Shown in pieces: positions 26,171 to 34,488 of a DNA stretch of 64,000 nt. Source of the stretch: Luteibacter aegosomatis (lineage in GTDB: Bacteria; Pseudomonadota; Gammaproteobacteria; Xanthomonadales; Rhodanobacteraceae). Position numbers and translations under genes: made by a program. Numbering within the stretch: the first letter of the stretch is position 1; each line of letters starts with the position of its first letter. The notes under the pieces are model-generated. The model worked only from the letters and a program-made list of their open reading frames with translations. It did not search any database and was not told where the DNA came from. Where the stretch lies: NCBI RefSeq assembly GCF_023078455.1, contig NZ_CP095740.1, forward strand, positions 603,501 through 667,500, in the 5' to 3' direction.

Positions 26171-26764
26171 ATGTCCTCTCCGCTGCCCGACGCCTCGCTC
26201 GACCAGATCTTCCTTTCGGCCCGCACCTTCAACGCGTGGCAGGACAGGGAGGTTACCGACGATCAGCTTCGCCGCATCTACGACCTGGCGAAGATGGGTC
26301 CCACCTCCGCCAACTCGTCGCCGATGCGCTTGCGCTTCATCAAGTCGAAGGACGCCAAGGAGCGTCTGCGTCCGTTCCTCAGCGAGGGCAACCTCGCCAA
26401 GACGATGGCGGCACCGGTCACGGCCATCGTCGCCACCGACTTCGCCTTCTACGAAAAGCTGCCCGAACTGTTTCCGCACGCCGATGCGCGCAGTTGGTTC
26501 GTCGGCAACGCCGACCTGATCCAGGCCACGGGTGCCCGCAACGGCAGCCTGCAGGGTGCTTACCTGATCATCGCCGCGCGCGCGTTGGGCCTGGATTGCG
26601 GGCCGATGTCCGGTTTCGACCAGGCCGGCGTCGATGCCGAATTCTTCGGCGGCACGTCGATCAAGTCGAATTTCCTCGTGAACATCGGCTACGGCGATGT
26701 CGGCACCGGCCTCTTCCCGCGCAACCCTCGCCTGGCTTTCGACGAGGCGGCACAGATCCTCTGA
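26171..26764 (+). CDS. Malonic-semialdehyde-reductase/nitroreductase family protein (RutE/HadB-like)
   Basis: 197 aa, close to E. coli RutE (196 aa). [20 protein letters not shown] and the [14 protein letters not shown] segment hold the FMN-binding site of this nitroreductase branch. [29 protein letters not shown] is the matching dimer-contact helix, and [17 protein letters not shown] closes the flavin pocket. Likely cytoplasmic NAD(P)H-dependent reductase of 3-oxopropanoate or other aldehydes/nitro compounds. No other rut genes are nearby, so a uracil-degradation role cannot be inferred. Confidence 0.85.
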   Translation: MSSPLPDASLDQIFLSARTFNAWQDREVTDDQLRRIYDLAKMGPTSANSSPMRLRFIKSKDAKERLRPFLSEGNLAKTMAAPVTAIVATDFAFYEKLPELFPHADARSWFVGNADLIQATGARNGSLQGAYLIIAARALGLDCGPMSGFDQAGVDAEFFGGTSIKSNFLVNIGYGDVGTGLFPRNPRLAFDEAAQIL

Positions 26765-26832
26765 TTTTCCCGCGGCGACCGTCCGGTCCCGCTGCAAACG
26801 GCAGTACCCACCCTCACCGCTGGAGACACACG

Positions 26833-27411
26833 ATGCGCGCCCTTCGTTACCTCGCCCTTGCCGGCCTGCTGGCCACCGCCGGCACCGCCGCCGCCGCCCC
26901 GGTCACCTACAAGCTCGACCCGACCCACACGATGGTGCTGTTCAGCTGGAACCACTTCGGTTTCTCCAACCCCTCGGCCAACCTCAACAACGTCGACGGC
27001 ACGCTCGTGTACGACGAAAAGGACCCGACCAAGGCGACGGTCGAGGCCACCTTCAAGCTGGCCGATCTCGACACCTTCGTGCCGAAGCTCGACGAGCACC
27101 TGAAGTCGAAGGACTTCTTCGACGCCGCCCAGTACCCGACCATCACCTTCAAGAGCACCAAGGTCGCCACCGCGGGCAAGGGCAAGCTGAAGGTCACCGG
27201 CGACCTCACCGTGCACGGCACCACCAAGCCGGTCACCCTCGACGTCACCGTGAACAAGGTCGGCCCGCATCCGATGATGAAGGTGCAGACCGCCGGCTTC
27301 GACGCCGTCGCCACTCTCAAGCGTTCCGACTTCGGCGTCGGCGCCTACGTGCCGAACGTCTCCGACGAGATCAAGATCCACATCACCACCGAAGCGCACG
27401 CCGACAAGTAA
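26833..27411 (+). CDS. YceI-family periplasmic protein
   Basis: 192 aa with signal peptide MRALRYLALAGLLATAGTAA, cut near AAA-APVT. The mature protein is a lipocalin-like barrel: YKLDPTHTMVLFSWNHFGFS, ADLDTFVPKLDEHLKSKDFF, QYPTITFKSTKV and LTVHGTTKPVTLDV. YceI proteins bind isoprenoid-type lipids, and some are induced by osmotic or pH stress. It may be transcribed with the preceding gene (68 nt apart). Exact ligand unknown. Confidence 0.92.
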   Translation: MRALRYLALAGLLATAGTAAAAPVTYKLDPTHTMVLFSWNHFGFSNPSANLNNVDGTLVYDEKDPTKATVEATFKLADLDTFVPKLDEHLKSKDFFDAAQYPTITFKSTKVATAGKGKLKVTGDLTVHGTTKPVTLDVTVNKVGPHPMMKVQTAGFDAVATLKRSDFGVGAYVPNVSDEIKIHITTEAHADK

Positions 27412-27439
27412 TCGGTGTCGCCGATCGGCTACCCGAGGG

Positions 27440-27592
27440 GTGGGAGCGGACCCGGTCCGCGAACCCCCGGGGTAGCCATCGCGAACGAGGCCATGCGGTG
27501 ATCGGGCCGGCTGCGAAAGCTCGCCCGCTCGCCGCATGGCCTCATTCGTATCAAGGCGGGCCCGAGGGTTCGCGGACGGGGCCCGCTCCCAC
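27440..27592. repeat. Composite REP element (two family B units around an inner hairpin)
   Basis: The outer inverted units 27440-27463 and 27569-27592 (GTGGGAGCGGAC type) flank an inner 12-nt perfect inverted repeat, GAGGCCATGCGG (27487-27498) and CCGCATGGCCTC (27532-27543). The element fills most of the 312-nt gap between the yceI-like and zinc-finger genes. A similar outer-inner layout is at 42442-42595. I see nothing else in that gap apart from the downstream gene's ribosome site. Confidence 0.8.
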
Positions 27593-27723
27593 CTTCCCGG
27601 CCTCGAACGGCCGCTGAGCGGCCTTTGCTGACCGCGAGCGTCATGCGCGTTTCCGGTGGGGCACGGCAGGCGATCCTGCTACCATCCATACCCCCGCTAC
27701 ACCGCATCGCCCGGAGCTTTCCC

Positions 27724-27933
27724 ATGTCCCGCCCCAACCCCGCGGCCGCGCCGCTGATCCCGGCGAACGCCGAAAACCGGTACGACGTGACCCGCGCCGA
27801 CCTGCCGCTGTCCTGCCCGATGCCGGGCATGTACCTGTGGAACTCGCATCCGAAGGTCTACCTGCCGATCGAAGACGACGGCGGCACCTCCAAGTGCTCC
27901 TATTGCGGCGCGACCTACGTCCTGAAAGACTGA
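27724..27933 (+). CDS. CHCC zinc-finger protein (NDUFS6-like)
   Basis: 69 aa. SCPMPGMYLWNSHPKVYLPI then KCSYCGATY gives one Cys, one His and a CxxC pair, the CHCC zinc-binding pattern of the small protein family related to the mitochondrial complex I accessory subunit NDUFS6. GGAG ribosome site upstream of ATG 27724. Cytoplasmic. Its role in bacteria is not established. It precedes the LPS core cluster by 57 nt. Confidence 0.83.
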   Translation: MSRPNPAAAPLIPANAENRYDVTRADLPLSCPMPGMYLWNSHPKVYLPIEDDGGTSKCSYCGATYVLKD

Positions 27934-27990
27934 CGGCACGGCGCGGGCACGCTTCCTGCTTCACCTGCGCACCCTTCCCACGGACCGCCC

Positions 27991-29130
27991 ATGGCCACCG
28001 TCTTCCCGCACCGGACGATGACCGTCGTGCAACTGGTTCCCTCCCTTCACTCGGGCGGTGCCGAGCGCTCGACCCTCGAAATCGCCCGGGCCCTGGTCCA
28101 GGCGGGGCACCGTTCGGTCGTGATTTCGGCGGGGGGCCGCCTCGTGGCACAGCTCGAGGCCGAAGGCAGCCGGCACGTCAGCCTGCCGATCGGCCGCAAG
28201 GCGTTTTCCACGCTTTTCATGACCGGCAAGCTGCGCCGCGTGTTGCGCGACATCCAGCCCGACATCGTGCATGCCCGCTCGCGGCTGCCCGGCTGGCTGG
28301 GCTGGTGGGCGTTGCGCGGGATGAAACCGCGCCCGCATTTCGTCACCACGGTGCACGGGCTGAATACGCCGGGACGCTACAGCGCCATCCTCCTGCGGGG
28401 CGAACGCGTCATCGTGGTCTCGCAGACCCTGCGCGATTACGTGTTGCGCCATTATCCCCGCGATATCGAAGCCTCGCGCATCACCGTGATCCCGCGAGGC
28501 ATCGACACCGACGCGTTTCCTTACGGTTACCGGCCCGACGACGCCTGGCAGCGGGCCTTCTTCGAACAGTACCCGCAGCTCGCGGGCGCCCCCCTGCTTA
28601 CCCTGCCCGGGCGTGGCACGCGACTGAAGGGCCACGCCGACGCCATCGAACTCATCGGCGACCTCGCCCAGCGCTCCATCGACGCGCGGCTCATGCTGCT
28701 GGGGGCGGATGAGCCGGGCCGCGAAGCCTACGTGGAAGAGCTGCGCCAGCTCATCCGCGCGCGCGGGCTCGAGGACAAGGTGGCGATCTCGCCCGCGCGA
28801 TCCGACGTACGCGACGTCTACGCCATGTCGGCGCTGGTGTTGCAGCTATCGAATCGCCCCGAGTCGTTCGGCCGCACCGTGGTCGAAGCGCTCGCGCTGT
28901 GCCGGCCGGTGATCGGCTACGCCCATGGCGGTGTCGGCGAACTGCTCGCGGAGCTCTATCCCGCCGGCCGCGTGCCGTTGGGCGACCGCGAGAAGCTGGT
29001 CGAGCGGGCCGCCGAACTCCTGCGTTTCGCGCCTCCCATCCCGCCGCCGCGCAGCTATCGCCTCGTCGACATGCAGTCGGCCACCCTGGCCCTCTACGCC
29101 GACGTGGTCGAAGGCGTGCCGGTCGCGTGA
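27991..29130 (+). CDS. Family 4 glycosyltransferase, probable LPS core enzyme
   Basis: 379 aa with the GT-B fold. VVQLVPSLHSGGAERSTLEI is the N-terminal acceptor-side glycine-rich loop; DIVHARSRLPGWLGWWAL and TVHGLNTPGRYSAI follow; RITVIPRGIDTDAF marks the linker. The donor-side site RPESFGRTVVEALALCRPVI carries the EX7E motif. The stop overlaps the next gene's GTG (GTGA), and the neighbours are O-antigen ligase and a GT2, so it most likely adds a sugar to the LPS core from a nucleotide-sugar donor at the inner face of the inner membrane. The specific linkage is unknown. Confidence 0.85.
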   Translation: MATVFPHRTMTVVQLVPSLHSGGAERSTLEIARALVQAGHRSVVISAGGRLVAQLEAEGSRHVSLPIGRKAFSTLFMTGKLRRVLRDIQPDIVHARSRLPGWLGWWALRGMKPRPHFVTTVHGLNTPGRYSAILLRGERVIVVSQTLRDYVLRHYPRDIEASRITVIPRGIDTDAFPYGYRPDDAWQRAFFEQYPQLAGAPLLTLPGRGTRLKGHADAIELIGDLAQRSIDARLMLLGADEPGREAYVEELRQLIRARGLEDKVAISPARSDVRDVYAMSALVLQLSNRPESFGRTVVEALALCRPVIGYAHGGVGELLAELYPAGRVPLGDREKLVERAAELLRFAPPIPPPRSYRLVDMQSATLALYADVVEGVPVA

Positions 29131-30404
29131 GTACCGGTCTGTCGGCGAGGATCCGCGCCGGTCTCGCCTCGCCCCTGTTGCCGATCTGGCTCGTGCCGGC
29201 CCTGCTGCCGCTGGGGCGCAGCGCCGAGCTGGGCGTGTTCCTCAGTCTCGTCGGCACCGTGCTGCTGCTGGTGCGCGAGCCGCGTTCCCTCGCCCATCAT
29301 CCCGGCGCGAAGCTGTTCCTGTGGCTGTTCGCCGCCTATGCGGGCGCGGCGCTGGTCTCGGCGGTCGATGCCGTGGCGCCGGGCAAGACCTGGGGCACCG
29401 TGGCCGCGATCCTGCGCTTCGCACCGTTGGGCATCTATACCTGTTTCGCCATGCGCCGCCCGGGAAAAGTCCGGGCGCTCTACACGGCCACGGCCGCGGT
29501 CGTGGCGATCTGGGTGGTGGACGCCTGGGTGCAGGCGCTCACCGGCTACGGTCTTGCCGGGGTCTCCAACGCCGAGCGCCTCTCCGGCATCTTCGGCGCC
29601 ACCAACCTCAAACTCGGGCCGGCGTTGTCGGCGTGCGCGCCGTTCCTGCTCTGGACGGCGCGAGAGCGTTACGGCCGGCGTGGCCTCGCCCTGGCCTTCC
29701 TGCTGGCGCTCGGCCCGGTGCTGCTTTCCGGCTCGCGGGCTTCGTGGGTCTGCTACGGCATCGTGGCCCTCGCTTTCCTGTGGAACGAAGCCGGTTCGTT
29801 CCGTCGCTTCGCCGCCGCCTGTGTCGGCATGGGCGTGGCCCTGCTGCTGGTCGGCGCGTTGGCCTGGCAGGTATCGCCGCGCTTTCGCGATCGGGTGGCG
29901 CACACGGTGCCCGCGCTCACCGGCACCAGCGCGGGCATCGACAGCGCGCTCACCGGTCGCCTGGACATCTGGACCACCTCGCTTCGCATCTACGCCGCGC
30001 ATCCCGTGAACGGCGTGGGCGTGCGGGGTTTCCGCGTTGCATACCCTTCCGCCGCCACGCCCGGCGACCACTTCCTCACCATGGAAAAGTGCGGCGAAGG
30101 CGAAGGCGCCTGTCATGCGCACCAGGTGCTGCTGGAAGTCGCGACGGAGACCGGCACCCTCGGCCTGCTCGCGTGGCTGGCCGCCGCCGTCTTCGCCGTT
30201 CGCCGCTGGTGGATGGCGGGAGCGGTCGCCCGCGCCCGCGCGTTCCCGGCCACGGTGGCGCTGGTGGCGATCCTCTTTCCGTTGAACACGCATATGGCGT
30301 TCTATTCGGCGTGGTGGGGACTGTTCGCCGCGTGGTTGCTGTCCGTCTGGTGCGCGGCGCTCTACGTGGACCTTCCCGACGTGGAGCCACGCCATGGCGC
30401 GTGA
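29127..30404 (+). CDS. O-antigen ligase family protein (WaaL-like)
   Basis: 425 aa with GTG start 29127 overlapping the upstream stop. Multi-pass membrane protein with about 10-12 helices (for example WLVPALLPLGRSAELGVFLS, FLWLFAAYAGAALVSAV and ACVGMGVALLLVGALAW). The Wzy_C-type periplasmic region carries RLDIWTTSLRIYAAHPVNGV and the conserved His in CHAHQVLLEVATETGTLGLL. Such enzymes join O-antigen polymer from undecaprenyl-PP to the lipid A-core on the periplasmic face. Wzy-type polymerases share this domain, but the position beside core glycosyltransferases and waaA favours ligase. Confidence 0.82.
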   Translation: MSTGLSARIRAGLASPLLPIWLVPALLPLGRSAELGVFLSLVGTVLLLVREPRSLAHHPGAKLFLWLFAAYAGAALVSAVDAVAPGKTWGTVAAILRFAPLGIYTCFAMRRPGKVRALYTATAAVVAIWVVDAWVQALTGYGLAGVSNAERLSGIFGATNLKLGPALSACAPFLLWTARERYGRRGLALAFLLALGPVLLSGSRASWVCYGIVALAFLWNEAGSFRRFAAACVGMGVALLLVGALAWQVSPRFRDRVAHTVPALTGTSAGIDSALTGRLDIWTTSLRIYAAHPVNGVGVRGFRVAYPSAATPGDHFLTMEKCGEGEGACHAHQVLLEVATETGTLGLLAWLAAAVFAVRRWWMAGAVARARAFPATVALVAILFPLNTHMAFYSAWWGLFAAWLLSVWCAALYVDLPDVEPRHGA

Positions 30405-31185
30405 ACCCCTGTCGGTGGTGGTCACCACCTTCGACAACGCCGACACCATCGGCGCCTGCCTTCAGTCGGTGGGTTTCGCCGACGAAATCGTGGTGCTCGA
30501 TTCGGGTTCCACCGACGGCACGACGGATATCGCCCGCGAAAAGGGCGCAAGGGTGCACGTGCAGCCTTTCGCCGGCTACAGCGCGCAGAAGCAGGCGGCG
30601 ATCGACCTGGCGACGAACGCCTGGGTGTTGCTGCTGGATTCGGACGAGGTGTTGCCCGGCGCGGCGGCGGAAGCCGTGCGGCGTGCGCTGGCGTCTCCCG
30701 ACGTGGCGGGCTTCGTGCTCCTGCGTCGCGAATGGGTATTCTGGCGCTGGCAGCCGGCGCGCGCGCGGTTGAATCACTACGTGCGCCTTTTCGATCGCCG
30801 CCGTGCCCGCATGAGCGGTCACGAGGTGCATGAGAGCGTGATCGTCGATGGGCCCGTGCGCCAGCTCGACGCCGTGATCGACCATTACGGCGAGCGCGAC
30901 ATCGAGGGTCGGGTCGACAAGGCCAATCGCTATTCGTCGTTGCAGGTGCGCGATCGTCACACGCGGCGGCCTTCGTTCCTGCGCACGCGCATGGTGGTGT
31001 ACCCCACGGTGGCCTTCGTCCGTTACTACCTATGGCGGGGCCACTGGCGTGGCGGATGGGCCGGCTTCGTCGCCGCGCGCGTGCACGCGTTCTATGCCTT
31101 CCTCAAGTACGCCAAGCTCTACGAGCGCGAACGGTCAGGCGGCCAGCGCGACGTCGGGTCGGAGTCCGAACGCGGCGACCAGTAG
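30394..31185 (+). CDS. Family 2 glycosyltransferase of the WaaE/KdtX type
   Basis: 263 aa, overlapping the ligase gene by 11 nt. LSVVVTTFDNADTIGACLQS, DEIVVLDSGSTDGTTDIA and VLLLDSDEVLPG (the DxD-like metal site) are GT-A fold signatures. RREWVFWRWQPARARLNHYV and HEVHESVIVDGPVRQLDAVI match the WaaE branch, which adds a beta-glucosyl residue to the LPS inner core. Cytoplasmic with a membrane-associating C-terminal half (AFVRYYLWRGHWRGGWAGFV). Its last 51 nt overlap the end of the convergent DUF535 gene. Confidence 0.85.
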   Translation: MAREPLSVVVTTFDNADTIGACLQSVGFADEIVVLDSGSTDGTTDIAREKGARVHVQPFAGYSAQKQAAIDLATNAWVLLLDSDEVLPGAAAEAVRRALASPDVAGFVLLRREWVFWRWQPARARLNHYVRLFDRRRARMSGHEVHESVIVDGPVRQLDAVIDHYGERDIEGRVDKANRYSSLQVRDRHTRRPSFLRTRMVVYPTVAFVRYYLWRGHWRGGWAGFVAARVHAFYAFLKYAKLYERERSGGQRDVGSESERGDQ

Positions 31186-32037
31186 GCCGCATACCTCGAG
31201 GCGAAGCGCCTCGCGGCGGCGGAACTCCGCGCGACGCTTGCTCTCGACGTCGGCGCTGTCGCGCACGGGCTCCCGCGGCGACAGCGCGTAGAAACCGTCT
31301 TCGGCCGCGACCGCATCGGCCTCGAGCCAGAACGCGTCGTAATCGGCCTTGATCTTGTCCGGCCTCGGATGCGCGGCATTGCCGATGCCGAGCACGCGTT
31401 CCGCGCCCATCGCCTCGGCGAGCGAGCGGATCATCGACAGCAGCAGGTTCTTCGGACGCAAGCCGTGGCACCGTCGGGTGAATTCGCGCACGGCATCGCG
31501 GCCGGCGTTGTTGGCCGCGCCCTGCAGGCAGCCGACGACGATGGTGCGTCCACCGTCGATGAAGGTGATGGCCGCATAGGAAATCTGCAGGCCGTCGTCG
31601 TCGGTGATCGACAGGCTCATCTCGCCTTCGCGGTCGCGCAGGCGCGGCGCTTTCAGGATCACGTGCAGGCCGTGGCCGTCACGCAGGGCCACCCGGCCCA
31701 GGTGCACCCGGCGCGAGCGGTAGAGGCCGTCGAACAATTCGCGGGGGAAGCGGGCCAGCGCGAAGGCGTAGTGCGACCGCAAGGCCTCCAGGCGCCGGTC
31801 GATCGACCAGCGGCGGCAGATGTATCGGTGCTGGTAGCGCTCGAGGAGGGTGCCGTCGATCCGTGCCAGGCCATGCATGCCGGGCGCTTCCAGTTGCGCC
31901 AGCCAGGCGTCGTGCGCGCGGAAACGCACGGCCGAGCGACCGATGTACGCCGCCACGGCACCGATGGCCCGCGTGCGCTTGCTGTGCCAGCGCATGCGGC
32001 CACGCAGCGAACGCGCGAAGCGGAAGAGCGACTGCAT
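31135..32037 (-). CDS. DUF535 (VirK/YbjX family) protein
   Basis: 300 aa. FDGLYRSRRVHLGRVALRDG, EGEMSLSITDDDGLQISYAA, FIDGGRTIVVGCLQGAANNA, HGLRPKNLLLSMIRSLAEAM and HPRPDKIKADYDAFWLEADA are the conserved blocks of this family. VirK/YbjX proteins are linked to envelope stress, virulence and resistance to antimicrobial peptides, but no enzymatic activity is established. Convergent with, and overlapping by 51 nt, the GT2 gene; on the same strand as the lipid A acyltransferase. Placement inside the LPS cluster supports an envelope role. Confidence 0.83.
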   Translation of the reverse strand: MQSLFRFARSLRGRMRWHSKRTRAIGAVAAYIGRSAVRFRAHDAWLAQLEAPGMHGLARIDGTLLERYQHRYICRRWSIDRRLEALRSHYAFALARFPRELFDGLYRSRRVHLGRVALRDGHGLHVILKAPRLRDREGEMSLSITDDDGLQISYAAITFIDGGRTIVVGCLQGAANNAGRDAVREFTRRCHGLRPKNLLLSMIRSLAEAMGAERVLGIGNAAHPRPDKIKADYDAFWLEADAVAAEDGFYALSPREPVRDSADVESKRRAEFRRREALRLEVCGLLVAAFGLRPDVALAA

Positions 32038-32130
32038 GGAGAAAGACGTCCATCGGATGGGGATGGCGTCGTTGTACGCTCGTGAAATTTCGCGAGACTT
32101 TCGTCGTGGCTGACGAAATTACCTGTCGCG

Positions 32131-33057
32131 TCAGTAGATTTTCGGTTCGCCGGGAGGGCGCGTCTTGAAGCGCTTGTGCACCCACAGGTATTGCTCGGGC
32201 GCCTCGCGCACCATCTGCTCGATCTGCGCGTTGACCACGGCCGTGTCGTGCGCGGCGTCGCGGGAGGGCACGTCGTCCAGCGGCGCGCCCAGCCGCAGGG
32301 CATAACCCGTGTCGCCGGGCAGGCGGCGATGAAAGAACGGGATGACCACGGCGTTCGCCATGCGGGCGAGATGATGCGTGGCGGTGATGGTCGCGGCGGG
32401 CACGCCGAAGAACGGCACGAACACGTTGTCCTTGCTGCGCATGTCCTGGTCGGGCGCGTACCAGACGGTGCCGCCGGCCTTCATGTACTTCACGGTGCCC
32501 CGGATGTCGTCCTTGTCGAACATCGCATCGGCGTAGTCGAGGCGCGCGCGGAGCACGGCGAATTCGAAGACGTCCGAATCCATGCGGCGGTACATGCCCG
32601 CGATGCGGATGCGCTGCGATACCAGGCGCGCGCAGAGCTCCAGATGGGAGAAGTGGCCGCCGACCAGCAGGACCCCGCGACCGGCCGCGCGCGCGGCTTC
32701 CAGATGTTCCAGCCCTTCGAACGTGACCGGTACGCGGGCGATCGCGCGATCGGAACCCATCCAGCCCAGCGCGAACTCGACCAGCATCATGCCCACGTCG
32801 CAAAGGTTGGCCCGCACGAGGGCTTGCTGGGATACCGGGTCGAGTTCGGGGAAACACAGCGCGATGTTGGTGGCGGCGATGTGCCGCCGTTCGCGATTGA
32901 GGTGCAGCGCGAGCCGGCCGGCCAGGCGGCCCAGGCCCATCAGCCAGCGGAAGGGCAGGTGGGCGATCAGCCAGATGAAACCCACGCCGATCCACGCCGG
33001 CCAATGGCGGGGCGTGAGCAGGCGCAGCGAAAGGGTGGGGCGTGGCATTCCGGGCAT
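32131..33057 (-). CDS. Lipid A biosynthesis lauroyl/myristoyl acyltransferase (LpxL/HtrB-like)
   Basis: 308 aa from ATG 33057 (an alternative is ATG 33048). One N-terminal membrane anchor (WPAWIGVGFIWLIAHLPFRW). VLLVGGHFSHLELCARLVSQ contains the catalytic HX4E. GMYRRMDSDVFEFAVLRARL, GGTVWYAPDQDMRSKDNVFV and FVPFFGVPAATITATHHLAR are the LpxL/M signature blocks. The enzyme adds a secondary acyl chain to Kdo2-lipid IVA. It is divergent from waaA, whose product supplies the Kdo2 substrate. Whether it acts like LpxL or LpxM cannot be decided from sequence. Confidence 0.9.
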   Translation of the reverse strand: MPGMPRPTLSLRLLTPRHWPAWIGVGFIWLIAHLPFRWLMGLGRLAGRLALHLNRERRHIAATNIALCFPELDPVSQQALVRANLCDVGMMLVEFALGWMGSDRAIARVPVTFEGLEHLEAARAAGRGVLLVGGHFSHLELCARLVSQRIRIAGMYRRMDSDVFEFAVLRARLDYADAMFDKDDIRGTVKYMKAGGTVWYAPDQDMRSKDNVFVPFFGVPAATITATHHLARMANAVVIPFFHRRLPGDTGYALRLGAPLDDVPSRDAAHDTAVVNAQIEQMVREAPEQYLWVHKRFKTRPPGEPKIY

Positions 33058-33086
33058 TGCCGGCCATTGTAGCGAATGGGGGCGGC

Positions 33087-33092
33087 TATACT
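33087..33092 (+). promoter_or_regulatory. Probable -10 element for waaA
   Basis: TATACT within GGCTATACTGCC, 31 nt before the chosen GTG start of waaA. A transcript starting about 7 nt downstream would exclude the earlier in-frame ATG at 33076 and so supports GTG 33124. The -35 region is poor. Confidence 0.4.
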
Positions 33093-33123
33093 GCCCGATC
33101 ACGCCACATCCGCCGGGTTCCAA

Positions 33124-34395
33124 GTGCTGCTGCGACTGCTCTACAACCTCGCCATGTACCTGTTCACCCCGCTGGTGATGCTGCGCCTGATGGCCCGGGG
33201 CATGCGCTATGGCGATTACCACGTGCGCTGGCGCGAGCGTTTCGGCCGTTTCCCCCAGCCCCGCCTGAGCGGCTGCCTGTGGGTCCATGCCGTTTCCGTG
33301 GGGGAAGTGAACGCGGCCGAGCCGCTCATCAAGGCCTTGATGGAGGCCTACCCGCAGGCGCCGCTCCTGGTCACCACGGTGACGCCGACCGGTTCGGAGC
33401 GCGTGAGGCAGCTCTTCGGCGACCGCGTGCACAACGTCTACCTTCCCTACGACCTCCCGTTCGCCGTGCGGCGCTTCCTGCGCAGTACGCGGCCGCGCCT
33501 GGCCGTGATCGTCGAGACCGAGATCTGGCCGAACCTCTACTTCGCCTGCCGCCGCCACGGCATTCCGCTGCTGATCGCCAACGCACGCCTGTCCGAGCGA
33601 TCGTTGCGCGGGTACGCGCGCATGAGTTCGCTGGTGCGCCGCGCGCTCCGCTGCGTGAGCCACATCGCCGCGCAGTCGCGCACGGATGCCGCGCGCTATC
33701 GCCTCCTCGGCGCCGAACCCAGCCAGCTCACCGTCTGCGGCAACCTCAAGTTCGACATGCCGGTGCCGCAGGCCGCGCTCGACGACGGCAAGGCCATGCG
33801 CGAAACCTGGGGGAACGGACGTCCCGTGTGGATCGCCGCCAGCACCCACGAGGGGGAGGAAATGAGCGTGCTGGAGGCGCACCTCGACGTGATGCGCCGC
33901 CTGCCCGATGCCTTGCTGCTCATCGCCCCGCGCCATCCCGAACGCTTCCGCGCGGTGGAAGCCTCGGTGCGGAGCCTGGGCTTCACCGTGGGCACGCGCA
34001 GCACCGACCGGGTGCCCGGGCATGCCACGCAATGTTTCGTCATCGATGCCATGGGCGAGCTGCTGCGTTTCTACGCCGCGGCCGACGTCGCCTTCGTCGG
34101 CGGCAGCCTGGTGTCCATCGGCGGGCACAACGTGCTCGAGCCCGCGGCGCTCTATAAGCCGGTATTGGTGGGGCCGCACACGTTCAACTTCGAGGAGATC
34201 ACCCAGGCGCTGCTCGACGCGGGCGGTGGCCAGCGCGTGGCCGACGGCGACCAGCTCGGTGCCGAAGTGCTGTCGATCCTGCGCGACGAGTCGCGTCGCG
34301 CGAAAATGGGCCAGGCGGCCCGCCAGGTGTTCGAAAGCGAGCGCGGGTCGGTGGATAAGGTGATGAAGCTGGTGGACGACCTGCTTCAGGAGTGA
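33124..34395 (+). CDS. waaA: 3-deoxy-D-manno-octulosonic acid (Kdo) transferase
   Basis: 423 aa with GTG start 33124 (MLLRLLYNLAMYLFTPLVML), matching the short hydrophobic anchor start of E. coli WaaA (425 aa). The ATG at 33076 would add 16 residues and lies before the likely promoter. HAVSVGEVNAAEPLIKAL holds the catalytic Glu loop. TPTGSERVRQLFGDRVHNVY, DLPFAVRRFLRSTRPRLAVI, ETEIWPNLYF, NARLSERSLRGYARM and VFVGGSLV/GGHNVLEPAALYKPV are family marks. Transfers Kdo from CMP-Kdo to lipid IVA at the inner membrane. Ends before a strong terminator. Confidence 0.95.
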   Translation: MLLRLLYNLAMYLFTPLVMLRLMARGMRYGDYHVRWRERFGRFPQPRLSGCLWVHAVSVGEVNAAEPLIKALMEAYPQAPLLVTTVTPTGSERVRQLFGDRVHNVYLPYDLPFAVRRFLRSTRPRLAVIVETEIWPNLYFACRRHGIPLLIANARLSERSLRGYARMSSLVRRALRCVSHIAAQSRTDAARYRLLGAEPSQLTVCGNLKFDMPVPQAALDDGKAMRETWGNGRPVWIAASTHEGEEMSVLEAHLDVMRRLPDALLLIAPRHPERFRAVEASVRSLGFTVGTRSTDRVPGHATQCFVIDAMGELLRFYAAADVAFVGGSLVSIGGHNVLEPAALYKPVLVGPHTFNFEEITQALLDAGGGQRVADGDQLGAEVLSILRDESRRAKMGQAARQVFESERGSVDKVMKLVDDLLQE

Positions 34396-34433
34396 CCGTG
34401 ACGTTGTCGCGAGGCGAAGCGGTGACTTGCCAT

Positions 34434-34470
34434 AACGAAAAAAGGCGGGCCGAAGCCCGCCTTTTTCGTT
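34434..34470. terminator. Bidirectional rho-independent terminator between waaA and tolC
   Basis: Stem AAAGGCGGGC/GCCCGCCTTT with loop CGAA, extended by AACGAAA and TTTCGTT flanks so that both strands have a T-run. Ends waaA (plus) and tolC (minus). Confidence 0.9.
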
Positions 34471-34488
34471 CGCGACGATCGCGACGCG

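Noticed and set aside
33076..33123. Upstream ATG extension of waaA
   Set aside because: Adds 16 residues not seen in WaaA proteins, and the likely -10 box (33087-33092) lies inside it.
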